Shown here: in pieces, positions 36,524 to 45,081 of the stretch | Layout: each line of letters starts with the position of its first letter | Position numbering within the stretch: the stretch's first letter is position 1 | Notes under the pieces: model-generated | Seen by the model: the letters and a program-made list of their open reading frames with translations, nothing else | The model's database searches: none | Told to the model about the DNA's origin: nothing | Program-made: the position numbers and the translations under genes | NCBI GenBank assembly: GCA_019119225.1 | Contig: DWXM01000071.1 | Span: forward strand, 1 to 64,000 | Length of the DNA stretch: 64,000 nucleotides | Reading direction: 5' to 3' | Origin: Candidatus Nosocomiicoccus stercorigallinarum | GTDB taxonomy: Bacteria; Bacillota; Bacilli; Staphylococcales; Salinicoccaceae

Positions 36524-36529
36524 AAGCAA

Positions 36530-37822
36530 TTATTGTTTTCTGTTATCTACTAAGAATTCAATTGCTTTTTGGTTTCTAATGTCATTTTCAATAACAGTTA
36601 AATCACCAAGTACATTTTTAATATCTTCTTTAGCCATTTGGAATTGTTCAGCTAATTTTTGTAATTCATTGTCGATATCTTCTTCACTTGCTTCGATATT
36701 TTCAGCATCTGAAATTGCTTGTAAAGTAAGTCCAGTACGTACACGTTTGAATGCATCGTCTTTCATTTGTTCAAGTAAATCTTCTTTTGACTGACCAGAG
36801 ATTTGCTCGAATAATTCTAAGTTAAGACCTTGTTGTGCAAGACGTTGTTCGTATTCTTGTAACATTCTTTGTTGTTCGCTTTCTACCATCGCTTCAGGAA
36901 TTTCCATTTTTGCGTTTTCAGAAGCTTGAACAACTAGTGACTCTCTTAATTCGAAGTCTTTCTCTTGTTCTTTGTATGCTTTTAAGTCTTCAGTGATTTT
37001 TGCTTTAACATCTTCAGCTGTTTCAGCATCGTCAAAGCCTTCTAGTTCTTCTTTAACGAAGTCATCGTTAAATTCTGAAGTTTCTTTTTCTTTTACTTCG
37101 TTAACTTTTACTTCGAATGTTGCTTCTTTACCTTGAAGTTCTTCTGCTTGGTACTCTTCAGGGAAAGTTACTTTTACATCTTTTTCGTCTCCTGCTTTAA
37201 GTCCAACAAGTTGTTCTTCAAATCCAGGAATGAATGTACCGCTACCGATTTCAAGGTCGTGACCTTCTGCTTCTCCACCTTCAAATGCTTCACCATCTAC
37301 GAAACCTTTGAAGTCGATGTTTGCTACGTCACCTTCAGCTACTTCACCATCTTTAACGACAAGTTCAGTATACTGAGCAAGTAAAGCTTCGATTTGTTCG
37401 TTAACGTCTTCTTCAGTAACTTCTGCATCGATTTCTTTACCTTCTAGACCTTTATATTCCCCAAGTTCAACTTCTGGCTCTACAGTTACTTCTGCAGTAA
37501 GCACTAAGTCTTTACCTTGTTCGATTTCTTTTACGTCAACTTGTGGTTGATCAACTGGTTTAATACCTGTTTCTTCAACTGCTTTACCGTACGCTGTTGG
37601 TAAAATAATGTCTAAAGCATCTTGATATAATGCTTCTACACCAAAACGTTTGTCAAACATTTGACGAGGAATTTTACCCTTTCTGAATCCAGGTACTTGA
37701 ATATCTTTTTTTACTTTGTTGAACGCTTGATCTAATGCGTTATCGAATTCTTCAGCAGGTACTGTAATTGTTAATGTACCTACATTTCCTTCTTTCTTTT
37801 CCCAAGTTTGTGTTTGAGACAT
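36530..37822 (-). CDS. tig: Trigger factor (peptidyl-prolyl isomerase chaperone)
   Basis: The 430-residue chaperone has the ribosome-binding signature VPGFRKGKIPRQMF (about residues 43-56), a central FKBP-type domain (EGDVANIDFKGFVDG ... FEEQLVGLKAGDEKDVKVTFP) and a helical C-terminal substrate domain. It meets nascent chains at the ribosome exit. The start was set at the ATG at 37822, seven bases after GGAGGA. It is upstream of clpX in the same direction, a conserved order, but each gene has its own promoter and terminator. Confidence 0.95.
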   Translation of the reverse strand: MSQTQTWEKKEGNVGTLTITVPAEEFDNALDQAFNKVKKDIQVPGFRKGKIPRQMFDKRFGVEALYQDALDIILPTAYGKAVEETGIKPVDQPQVDVKEIEQGKDLVLTAEVTVEPEVELGEYKGLEGKEIDAEVTEEDVNEQIEALLAQYTELVVKDGEVAEGDVANIDFKGFVDGEAFEGGEAEGHDLEIGSGTFIPGFEEQLVGLKAGDEKDVKVTFPEEYQAEELQGKEATFEVKVNEVKEKETSEFNDDFVKEELEGFDDAETAEDVKAKITEDLKAYKEQEKDFELRESLVVQASENAKMEIPEAMVESEQQRMLQEYEQRLAQQGLNLELFEQISGQSKEDLLEQMKDDAFKRVRTGLTLQAISDAENIEASEEDIDNELQKLAEQFQMAKEDIKNVLGDLTVIENDIRNQKAIEFLVDNRKQ

Positions 37823-37865
37823 AATCATTTCCTCCGTTAATTACATATTTTCATTTAACCAATAC

Positions 37866-37893
37866 ATTGTAACATATTCAAATTTCTAATCAA
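37866..37893 (-). promoter_or_regulatory. Promoter of tig
   Basis: TTGATT (37893-37888) and an extended -10 TGTTACAAT ending at 37866 are 16 bp apart on the minus strand. Confidence 0.6.
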
Positions 37894-37900
37894 AGTTACA

Positions 37901-38884
37901 TTAGCTGCGAATTTCATCTTCTATTTTTAATATCCATTCTGCAACATGTCCATAAAAAGATTGGACGGATAATTCATTATTTAACACCTTAGTATATGAT
38001 ATGAACCCTTTTGCGAGTTCTTTCGGTGTAAATGGCACTTTTAGAGGATACCACAAGATACTAATGTTTAAAAACATTTCGATTGCTTGCTCAATTCTCT
38101 CTTCGTTATCTAATCGTATATTACCATCTTCGACAATCCATTTTATCGTCTGACTAATTTTTGCGGACGTTTCAAACGGCTTAAATTCGCTCGTATGATG
38201 CTTAAATGCTTCCCCAAACTTATTTACTTCTATAACTGCATCGTATTCTATTTCTTTTAAATAAATAATCATCATAGAAGATACACTTATTGCTGTTTCC
38301 TTTTTTAACAATGAGTAAACATCTTGACCATATGAATCGTCTTTTTTATCGATTAAATATTCGAGTGCGGTAATTACTAATGCTTTGTTTGAAGAATATA
38401 AACTTTTGTCGATGTCAATGTCTTCACTCGATGCTTCAGAGATGTCTTCGCTGTGGACTCCGTTAGCCATTTGTTTCGCTGCATACTCTTTACAATGTTT
38501 CGCAAATTTTAGTAAAGACGGTGTAATCCCACTACTTTCTCCAGTGGCAACGATAATTTCTGACCACTCAAGTAGTACTTCATACATACCAAGATTAAAA
38601 AGTGACTGAAGAATCATATTAAAGTGAATTTCAGCTTCTTCTCTTGTCATTTCTTTCGTTTGGAAATTTTTCTCAGCGTATTGATACATCAATTCATATT
38701 CTTTTTTACTAATTAAAATATGATAAAACATTTCAATTAAGTCTAAATTTATATTTGAAGTAACTGTTTCATATTCATTGAAACGTTCTATAAATGAATC
38801 GTAATCATTATTTGTATACAAAAATTCTAGATCTTTTTCTAACTTTCTTATAAATCTCGGGTGTGTAGTGATTTTATCTTTCAT
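37901..38884 (-). CDS. Conserved helical (TPR-like) hypothetical protein
   Basis: The 327-residue protein is mainly alpha-helical with repeated helix pairs, such as LEFLYTNNDYDSFIERFNEYE, EMFYHILISKKEYELMYQYAEK and ILQSLFNLGMYEVLLEWSE. The pattern is tetratricopeptide-like, with an acidic linker (SEDISEASSEDIDIDKS) near the middle. It has no signal or membrane span. A protein-interaction scaffold role is inferred from the fold only. The ATG at 38884 overlaps the NUDIX gene end by 11 bases, so the two are coupled. Similar genes lie before tig in staphylococci. I know of no assigned function. Confidence 0.75.
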   Translation of the reverse strand: MKDKITTHPRFIRKLEKDLEFLYTNNDYDSFIERFNEYETVTSNINLDLIEMFYHILISKKEYELMYQYAEKNFQTKEMTREEAEIHFNMILQSLFNLGMYEVLLEWSEIIVATGESSGITPSLLKFAKHCKEYAAKQMANGVHSEDISEASSEDIDIDKSLYSSNKALVITALEYLIDKKDDSYGQDVYSLLKKETAISVSSMMIIYLKEIEYDAVIEVNKFGEAFKHHTSEFKPFETSAKISQTIKWIVEDGNIRLDNEERIEQAIEMFLNISILWYPLKVPFTPKELAKGFISYTKVLNNELSVQSFYGHVAEWILKIEDEIRS

Positions 38885-39488
38885 ATAAATCACGAATTAT
38901 TAATTCACTCCAAGACTCATAATCACCAAGGTCAGTTAATTTGTTTTCTTTAGACCAAATTAGTTCTAACGTGTCTTCTTCATTTGAATAAACCTTATCT
39001 TTGTCGACTTCAACTTTAAACACTAATCCGATGTGAACACGTCCTACAGCGTTGTTATCGTCGTTAATTAGACCGATTAACTCGAAGTCTTTTAAATCAG
39101 ATTTACTCATTGCAATTTCTTCTTCAAGTTCTCTCGCTGCATTTTCAAACATTTTTTCTTTAATATCACTTTCTGATTCAATATCATTCATATGGCCACC
39201 AACACCAATTGAATTTAACCCGTGTAAACGAGACTCCCCGCCACCTGTTAAGCGTTTATAAACTAAGATCTCGTCATCACTTTCAACAATTGTATAAGAA
39301 ACAAGTTGTTTAAATGATTCATCTTCTTCCATATCTCCGCGACGTTTAACCTCAAAGTCTTTAAGTGACGCAGTAATTTTATTAAATAAATCATCTTTTT
39401 GACTTAAAAATCCATTAAAAGCATATGCTTCATTATTAAATAACTGTTCTCTATTTACGACTAAAATCATTTCATCAAATTTACTCAT
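38874..39488 (-). CDS. NUDIX hydrolase-domain protein
   Basis: The 204-residue protein contains a NUDIX box spread over GGHMNDIESESDIKEKMFENAARELEEEI, with the REL-x-EE core intact (about residues 97-127), so it is likely an active pyrophosphohydrolase of unknown substrate. A first domain of about 60 residues precedes it. The start ATG follows ATAGGAG. It is the first gene of a two-gene unit with the helical hypothetical protein, divergent from the preQ1-queT unit. Confidence 0.85.
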   Translation of the reverse strand: MSKFDEMILVVNREQLFNNEAYAFNGFLSQKDDLFNKITASLKDFEVKRRGDMEEDESFKQLVSYTIVESDDEILVYKRLTGGGESRLHGLNSIGVGGHMNDIESESDIKEKMFENAARELEEEIAMSKSDLKDFELIGLINDDNNAVGRVHIGLVFKVEVDKDKVYSNEEDTLELIWSKENKLTDLGDYESWSELIIRDLYER

Positions 39489-39546
39489 GTTATAACTCCT
39501 ATAATTTTATTATTCTTATTATACTATAGTAATCTTTAACACGTTT

Positions 39547-39555
39547 TGCTATAAT
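39547..39555 (+). promoter_or_regulatory. Extended -10 promoter for queT
   Basis: TGCTATAAT is an ideal extended -10, about 13 bp before the riboswitch. Confidence 0.65.
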
Positions 39556-39567
39556 TTTTCAAAGATA

Positions 39568-39605
39568 ACAGGTTCGAAAACTTCCCTGTATAAAAAACTA
39601 AGGAG
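39568..39605 (+). promoter_or_regulatory. preQ1 class I riboswitch
   Basis: ACAGG-TTCGAAAA-CTTCCCTGT forms the P1 hairpin, and the A-rich tail TAAAAAACTAAGGAG completes the H-type pseudoknot. The tail includes the queT Shine-Dalgarno sequence, so preQ1 binding should block translation. Confidence 0.9.
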
Positions 39606-39612
39606 AATTCAT

Positions 39613-40071
39613 GTGAATCAAAATGGAAAATATCTTGCGATTAATGCAGTGATCGCTGCATTATACGTTGTACTTACAACGATAAATCCGATTGGTCACG
39701 GAATGATACAGATCCGCGTATCTGAAATGCTTGCGATAATTCCTTTCATCAATAGGAAATTTATCCCCGGCATTTTAATCGGAGTAACAGTAGCAAACTT
39801 CTTTTCACCGCTCGGTTACATCGATGTTTTAGTCGGTTTAAGTTGTGCGATTGTTTCTTACACGATAAGTTATTTCATTAAAAACTTATGGATCAATATT
39901 CTGCAGTATGCTATCGTATGCGGACTAATCGTTTCATTAATGTTGAAATATGTTTTAGGTATTCCATACTGGCCGTCAGTCGTTGCAATATTTTTATCAA
40001 CATTAATTGTCGGTTTAATTGGTGCGATAATATTTAATACACTTAAAACACGTTTAAAACTTATTGATTAA
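39613..40071 (+). CDS. queT: QueT-family ECF transporter S component (queuosine precursor uptake)
   Basis: The 152-residue membrane protein has about five hydrophobic segments and the QueT N-terminus, with AALYVVLTTINPI, QIRVSEMLAIIPF and GILIGVTVANFFSPLG. It would take up a queuosine precursor using the shared ECF module. The start is a GTG eight bases after AAGGAG; an ATG two bases earlier is followed at once by a stop. The preQ1 riboswitch directly upstream supports the assignment. It is a single gene with its own terminator. Confidence 0.93.
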   Translation: MNQNGKYLAINAVIAALYVVLTTINPIGHGMIQIRVSEMLAIIPFINRKFIPGILIGVTVANFFSPLGYIDVLVGLSCAIVSYTISYFIKNLWINILQYAIVCGLIVSLMLKYVLGIPYWPSVVAIFLSTLIVGLIGAIIFNTLKTRLKLID

Positions 40072-40077
40072 ATATAT

Positions 40078-40109
40078 TGTCTACTGAAATTGTTTCAGTA
40101 GACATTTTT
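40078..40109 (+). terminator. Terminator of queT
   Basis: TGTCTACTGAAA and TTTCAGTAGACA form a 12-bp stem, followed by TTTTT. Confidence 0.9.
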
Positions 40110-40138
40110 AATGAAAACGGTATTATTATTTATTTTTC

Positions 40139-40147
40139 TGATATAAT
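40139..40147 (+). promoter_or_regulatory. Extended -10 promoter for the DASS transporter
   Basis: TGATATAAT (TGn then TATAAT) lies 33 bp before the start codon. No good -35 is visible. Confidence 0.6.
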
Positions 40148-40180
40148 TTACGTATATCAATTTAGAGAGGAGTTTATAAT

Positions 40181-41671
40181 ATGGAATCTAAAAAAAGTTT
40201 TAATGTTGCTCAGATGATTGGACTTATACTTGGGCCATTATTATTCGTTTTAATTTTAGTATTTATGAAAACGGATTCTTTATCGAGCGAAGCAGTATTT
40301 GTTTTTGGTGCAACCACTTGGATTGCCATTTGGTGGATTACTGAACCAATCCCAATTCCAGCAACATCTTTACTTCCACTTGTCTTGTTCCCATTAGGAG
40401 GAGTTATGAGTGCTGGAGATACTGCTTCAAACTACGGAGCAGACATCATCTTTCTATTCTTAGGTGGTTTTATGTTAGCGATTGCAATGGAGAGATGGAA
40501 TTTACATACTAGAGTTGCTTTAACGATTATTAATTTAATCGGAACGACAACTTCTAAAATCGTTTTCGGTTTTATGTTAGCCACTGGTTTAATGAGTATG
40601 TTCGTCTCGAACACAGCAGCAGTTATGATTATGATTCCAATCGGTTTAGCACTAATTTTAGAAGCACAAAGCCTAACTGATGAAAAAGATCATAAACATC
40701 TCGTTAAATTTGAAAAAGTTCTAGTATTATCTATCGGTTATGCTGGTACGATTGGTGGACTTGGTACATTAATTGGTACACCTCCACTCATTATTTTATC
40801 TGGTCAAATGAGTGAGATTTTTGGATTTGAAATAAGTTTCGCTCGGTGGATGCTTGTTGGAGTCCCAACAGTAATTATTCTATTAATACTCGCGTGGGGA
40901 TACTTAAATTACTTCGTATTTAAATCAGATATGAAAAATTTACCCGGCGGTAAAGAAACAATTGAAAGAGAACTTAAAAAGTTAGGTAAAATGAGTTATG
41001 AAGAAATTGCGGTTTTAATTGTATTTTTACTTGCAGCTCTTTTATGGATTGTTCGAGGGTTTGTCAGTGATATCGAACTATTCTCACTCGTACAGGACGG
41101 TACAATCGCAATGTTCATTACAGTTCTATTATTTACAATCCCTGCTAAAGAAACTAATGGAAAACTATTAGACTGGTCAGCTGCTAAAGATGTTCCGTGG
41201 GGTGTATTATTACTGTTTGGCGCAGGTTTAGCGATTGCTAAAGCAATTACGACGTCAGAACTTGATAAATGGCTTTCTGAACAACTTGTTATTATTAATG
41301 GTTTACCTGTAATATTCATCGTTGCAATCGTTGCATTATTCATTTTATTATTAACAGAAATTACTTCGAATACTGCAACAGCCACAATGATTATCCCATT
41401 ACTCGCTGCTTTATCAGTAACATTAGACGTTCACCCAATGATTTTAATGGCGTCAGCTGCAATGGCAGCAAACTGTGCGTTCATGTTACCAGTTGGTACT
41501 CCTCCAAATGCAATTGTATTTGGTACAGGAAAAATCTCAATTGGAGAAATGGTCCGTGCAGGAGTATGGTTAAACTTAATTGCATGGGCAGTTATCGTCG
41601 TCATTGCATACTTATTACTACCACTCGTATTTGGTTTTGACGTATCACCATTTCCTATAAATTTAAAATAA
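40181..41671 (+). CDS. DASS/SLC13-family sodium:dicarboxylate symporter
   Basis: The 496-residue membrane protein resembles staphylococcal SdcS. It carries the two SNT motifs that bind sodium and substrate, MFVSNTAAVM and EITSNTATATM, and the family signature near the C-terminus (AANCAFMLPVGTPPNAIVFGTG). About eleven membrane spans are predicted by eye. It probably imports C4-dicarboxylates such as succinate or malate; the exact substrate is uncertain. The start follows AGAGAGGAG. It is a single gene between queT and a tRNA, ending in a bidirectional terminator. Confidence 0.92.
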   Translation: MESKKSFNVAQMIGLILGPLLFVLILVFMKTDSLSSEAVFVFGATTWIAIWWITEPIPIPATSLLPLVLFPLGGVMSAGDTASNYGADIIFLFLGGFMLAIAMERWNLHTRVALTIINLIGTTTSKIVFGFMLATGLMSMFVSNTAAVMIMIPIGLALILEAQSLTDEKDHKHLVKFEKVLVLSIGYAGTIGGLGTLIGTPPLIILSGQMSEIFGFEISFARWMLVGVPTVIILLILAWGYLNYFVFKSDMKNLPGGKETIERELKKLGKMSYEEIAVLIVFLLAALLWIVRGFVSDIELFSLVQDGTIAMFITVLLFTIPAKETNGKLLDWSAAKDVPWGVLLLFGAGLAIAKAITTSELDKWLSEQLVIINGLPVIFIVAIVALFILLLTEITSNTATATMIIPLLAALSVTLDVHPMILMASAAMAANCAFMLPVGTPPNAIVFGTGKISIGEMVRAGVWLNLIAWAVIVVIAYLLLPLVFGFDVSPFPINLK

Positions 41672-41678
41672 TAGATAA

Positions 41679-41716
41679 ATAAAAAAGCCTGTAACTTTTA
41701 AAGTTACAGGCTTTAA
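41679..41716. terminator. Terminator after the DASS transporter and tRNA-Arg
   Basis: AAAGCCTGTAACTTT and AAAGTTACAGGCTTT form a stem that works in both directions. Confidence 0.9.
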
Positions 41717-41719
41717 TTA

Positions 41720-41793
41720 CGTCCTGGGAGGGATTCGAACCCCCGACCGATGGCTTAGAAGGCCATTGCTCTATCCTGCTGAGCTACCAGGAC
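41720..41793 (-). tRNA. tRNA-Arg (anticodon UCU)
   Basis: The minus strand folds as a cloverleaf: acceptor GTCCTGG/CCAGGAC, D-arm AGCTC..GAGC, anticodon arm with CTTCTAA giving UCU, and T-arm GGGGGTTCGAATCCC. The discriminator is G and no CCA is encoded. Confidence 0.96.
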
Positions 41794-41880
41794 CTATCAA
41801 CGAACACAATAACTATTATAATCAACTCGTATCCAAGATGTCAACATCTTTTTTTATAATTATACATTTTTTATAATCAG

Positions 41881-42360
41881 TTATTTCAATTCGATGATTT
41901 CAATTTGCTCGTGCTTTCTTGAATAGTAAGTCACTACATTTTTATCGGTATCTAAAATCGCATACGACTCTGGATATTCACTTCTAGATGATTGAATAGA
42001 TCCTGGATTAATGCAGTACACGTCGTTAATCTTTTCGACTTTAGAAACATGTGTATGACCGTATAATGCATATGTTGCACCAAGTGCTTTTGCTTTAGCT
42101 GCGAGCATATCTCGGTTACTATTTACGTTATATAAGTGTCCATGTGTAAAGAAAATACTTCCATTATATAAATCCTCATCTTTAAACTGCATATCAAAAT
42201 CTGTATTACCTCTTACACAGTGAAATGCTTTTAAAATATCATCCTCATAAGAAAATTCACTATCTCCTAAATGCAAGTATAGATCTGCATGTACTATTTT
42301 AGGTAATGCTTCGATAATCTTTCTTTCATTATGGTTATCACTTACGATTAACACTTTCAT
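41881..42360 (-). CDS. YfcE/YsnB-family metallophosphoesterase
   Basis: The 159-residue protein has the calcineurin-like metal motifs: SDNHN (residues 7-11), HLGDSEF, VRGNTD, FTHGHLY and YGHTHV. It is the short single-domain YfcE type, which hydrolyses small phosphodiesters in vitro; the physiological substrate is unknown. It is the last gene of the murI-rdgB-yfcE set, eight bases after rdgB, the same order as in staphylococci. Confidence 0.9.
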   Translation of the reverse strand: MKVLIVSDNHNERKIIEALPKIVHADLYLHLGDSEFSYEDDILKAFHCVRGNTDFDMQFKDEDLYNGSIFFTHGHLYNVNSNRDMLAAKAKALGATYALYGHTHVSKVEKINDVYCINPGSIQSSRSEYPESYAILDTDKNVVTYYSRKHEQIEIIELK

Positions 42361-42368
42361 TTGATCAC

Positions 42369-42959
42369 CTATTTTTGAAGTTTTTTAAATAACTCTTCAT
42401 CTTTGAGTAATTTATCAATTGCATTTTTTCGGTGAGAAATTTCTGATTTTTCATCTGTTGAAATTTCACCAAACTTAATACCGTCTAGCGTCTGAAATAA
42501 AGGATCATATCCAAATCCGTTGTTGCCAACTGGTGCTTCTAATATTTCACCAAATACCGCACCTTCATAAGTTGAAGTTGTGCCGTCTGGGAAGGCAACA
42601 GCAATTACAGAAGTAAAATATGCTGAACGATTTTCTTTTCCTTCAAGTAAATCGAGTAGTTTTTTATTATTTTCATCATCTGTTGCATGCTCACCAGCAA
42701 ATCTTGCAGATTTAATGCCTGGTTTTCCTTCTAACGCTTCTACTGATAATCCAGAGTCGTCGCTTACGACTGGTAAATTCGTACGTTTAGCTCCTTCTAT
42801 TGCTTTAATTAACGCATTCTCTTTAAATGATTGACCATCTTCAACTGGCTCAAAATCATCGAGCAATGTTTTAATACCAATGACTTCAAATTCTTTAAAT
42901 ATCGATTTAAAATCGTTAATTTTACCTTCGTTACCACTTGCGATTACAATTTTTTTCAT
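42369..42959 (-). CDS. rdgB: dITP/XTP pyrophosphatase (Ham1/RdgB)
   Basis: The 196-residue enzyme has SGNEGKINDF near the start, SDDSGLSVEAL and NGFGYDPLF, the hallmarks of Ham1-type nucleotide pyrophosphatases that remove deaminated purine nucleotides. It follows murI by nine bases. Confidence 0.95.
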   Translation of the reverse strand: MKKIVIASGNEGKINDFKSIFKEFEVIGIKTLLDDFEPVEDGQSFKENALIKAIEGAKRTNLPVVSDDSGLSVEALEGKPGIKSARFAGEHATDDENNKKLLDLLEGKENRSAYFTSVIAVAFPDGTTSTYEGAVFGEILEAPVGNNGFGYDPLFQTLDGIKFGEISTDEKSEISHRKNAIDKLLKDEELFKKLQK

Positions 42960-42968
42960 ATAAATCTC

Positions 42969-43769
42969 CTATAGTTCTACTGATTGTATTGTGTATTTAA
43001 AGTTAGGCATCCACTCATTTAAAATTTGTTCAAACTGTTTATAATCACCGTGAACATAAATATCGTGGATAACTTCACCTTTACGGTTACTGAGTAATTT
43101 TTTAAACTCAAGTAACGTACTCACATCTCTTGCAGTTTCAAATCCTGAGTCGACGATGTTTTTTTCATTGTTAAAATAATCATTAATATAATTACTGATT
43201 AAAGGATAATGTGTACAGCCGAGTATTATGGTATCTGCTGAAATCCTTTTTAAAGTATTTAACGTTTCATCGATGACTTTGTCTCGAATTTCTTTGATCT
43301 TATAGTCTCCAGATTCTATTAATGGAACAAACTTCGGACAAGCAATTTCTAACACGTTCGCATGATCGTTAATCTTTTGAATCGTCGATTTATACTTATG
43401 AGAATTTTTCGTTCCACGTGTTGAGAGTACAACAATGTCGTTATTATTAGATATTTGTAACGCTCTTCTAGAGCCCGGCATAATCACACCAATAACTGGT
43501 ATATTTGTAATCTCTCTAATCTTACTAATTGCTGCAGCCGTTGCGGTGTTACAAGCAATGATAAACACTTTAATATCTTTACGACTTAAAAATTGAAAGA
43601 TTTCTTCTGTAAAATCCATAACTTCCTCTGTAGATCGTTCACCATAAGGACATCTCACACTATCTCCAAAATAAATAATCTTTTCTTTTGGAAGTTGTCT
43701 GACTAATTCTTTAACTACTGTCAGTCCACCGACACCGGAATCCATAACACCAATTGCTTTATTATTCAT
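42969..43769 (-). CDS. murI: Glutamate racemase
   Basis: The 266-residue enzyme makes D-glutamate for peptidoglycan. The catalytic cysteines are in IACNTATAAA and LGCTHYPLI, and MDSGVGGLTVVKEL and YFGDSVRCPYG are intact. The ATG overlaps the MarR stop by eight bases (ATGAATAA), implying coupled translation. Confidence 0.96.
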   Translation of the reverse strand: MNNKAIGVMDSGVGGLTVVKELVRQLPKEKIIYFGDSVRCPYGERSTEEVMDFTEEIFQFLSRKDIKVFIIACNTATAAAISKIREITNIPVIGVIMPGSRRALQISNNNDIVVLSTRGTKNSHKYKSTIQKINDHANVLEIACPKFVPLIESGDYKIKEIRDKVIDETLNTLKRISADTIILGCTHYPLISNYINDYFNNEKNIVDSGFETARDVSTLLEFKKLLSNRKGEVIHDIYVHGDYKQFEQILNEWMPNFKYTIQSVEL

Positions 43770-44205
43770 AGCGGACCGACTCGCTTTTGTCCATCATTTT
43801 TTCAAGTAGTTTTGTTAATAATTCTTTTTCATTTAAATCTAGATCTTGCGTAATTTCTTCGATAAACTCAATACGTTTTTCAATAACTCTTTCAATCAAT
43901 TCTAAACCTGTAGGTTCTATTTTAACTTGTACAAGTCTTTTATCAGTTTCGCTACGTTCTCGTCTTACAAAACCATTTTTTTCAAGTCTATCGATAATAT
44001 CTGTTGTTGTTGAATATGCTAAATCTAGATTTTTAGCAACTTGTCCAATTGTGATACCACTTGAATCATTTACCCATTGTAAAGCTATAAATTGAATTTT
44101 TGATAACTTGTATTCTTTTAGTATTTCACGACCATATAATCTTAACTGTACAGATAGTTTTCTTAACGATTTTTCAATAGATTCGTTACTACTGGCAAAA
44201 GACAT
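43762..44205 (-). CDS. MarR-family transcriptional regulator
   Basis: The 147-residue winged-helix protein has a MarR core: IQFIALQWVNDSSGITIGQVAKNLDLAYSTTTDIIDRLEKNGFVRRERSETDKRLVQVKI is recognisable as helices plus wing. The start was set at the ATG at 44205, after GGTGGGG; an upstream GTG would place that site inside the gene. It is cotranscribed with murI. Target genes are unknown. Confidence 0.9.
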   Translation of the reverse strand: MSFASSNESIEKSLRKLSVQLRLYGREILKEYKLSKIQFIALQWVNDSSGITIGQVAKNLDLAYSTTTDIIDRLEKNGFVRRERSETDKRLVQVKIEPTGLELIERVIEKRIEFIEEITQDLDLNEKELLTKLLEKMMDKSESVRYE

Positions 44206-44260
44206 AATATTCCCCACCTTAAACGATATGGGTACATTATATCATTAAATGAAAATTGAA

Positions 44261-44291
44261 ATAAAAAAAGATGTGCCGAAACACATCTTTT
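44261..44291 (-). terminator. Terminator of sdhCAB
   Basis: On the minus strand AAAGATGTG and CACATCTTT form a stem followed by Ts. Confidence 0.85.
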
Positions 44292-44296
44292 AGTTA

Positions 44297-45061
44297 TTAT
44301 TCTACTTCGTGATCACTACCAAAGAAAGATTTAAACATATGGAATGTTGTCTCTCTTTGCATAGAAGCGATTGAAGTTGTTAATGGAATACCTTTTGGAC
44401 AAGCTTTTACACAGTTTTGTGCCATACCACATTCTGATACTCCACCTTTACCCATAAGCGCATCTAATCTTTCATCTTTGTTCATACGACCTGTTGGGTG
44501 TAAGTTAAATAAACGTACTTGTGAAATTGGTGCTGCACCAATAAAGTCAGACTTATCATTAACGTTTGGACATACTTCTAAACATACACCACACGTCATA
44601 CATTTAGATAATTCATAAGCAGCTTGACGTTGTTTTTCAGGCATACGAGGTCCTGCACCTAAGTCATATGTACCGTCAATTGGTACCCAAGCTTTCACAC
44701 GTTTTAAGCTATCAAACATACGTGAGCGGTCGACTTGTAAGTCTCTTACAATCGGGAATGTGCTCATCGGTTCTAACGTGATTGGTTGAGTATACTGATC
44801 GATTAATGCAGTACATGATTGACGCGCATTCCCATTTATAACCATTGAGCACGCACCACATACTTCCTCAAGACAACTCATGTCCCAAGTAACAGGTGTT
44901 GTTTTTTCTCCTTTAGCATTTACTGGATTTCTTTGAATCTCCATAAGCGCACTGATGACGTTCATATTCGGTCTGTAAGGAATTTCAAAGTCTTCCCAGT
45001 AACTTTGTGATTCTGGGTTTTCTTGGCGTTTTATTTTTAATTTAATTGTTTCTTTTGCCAT
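44297..45061 (-). CDS. sdhB: Succinate dehydrogenase iron-sulfur subunit
   Basis: The 254-residue subunit carries a [2Fe-2S] cysteine set (MSCLEEVCGACSMVING ... SC) and two ferredoxin-like sets (CMTCGVCLEVCP and CGMAQNCVKACPKG). It passes electrons from SdhA to quinone. It follows sdhA by 20 bases and ends the sdhCAB operon. Confidence 0.97.
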   Translation of the reverse strand: MAKETIKLKIKRQENPESQSYWEDFEIPYRPNMNVISALMEIQRNPVNAKGEKTTPVTWDMSCLEEVCGACSMVINGNARQSCTALIDQYTQPITLEPMSTFPIVRDLQVDRSRMFDSLKRVKAWVPIDGTYDLGAGPRMPEKQRQAAYELSKCMTCGVCLEVCPNVNDKSDFIGAAPISQVRLFNLHPTGRMNKDERLDALMGKGGVSECGMAQNCVKACPKGIPLTTSIASMQRETTFHMFKSFFGSDHEVE

Positions 45062-45081
45062 TATTAAATACTCCTTTCAGA

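Noticed and set aside
40112-40125. cre (CcpA) site before the DASS transporter
   Set aside because: TGAAAACGGTATTA matches only the left half of the consensus and has several mismatches on the right.
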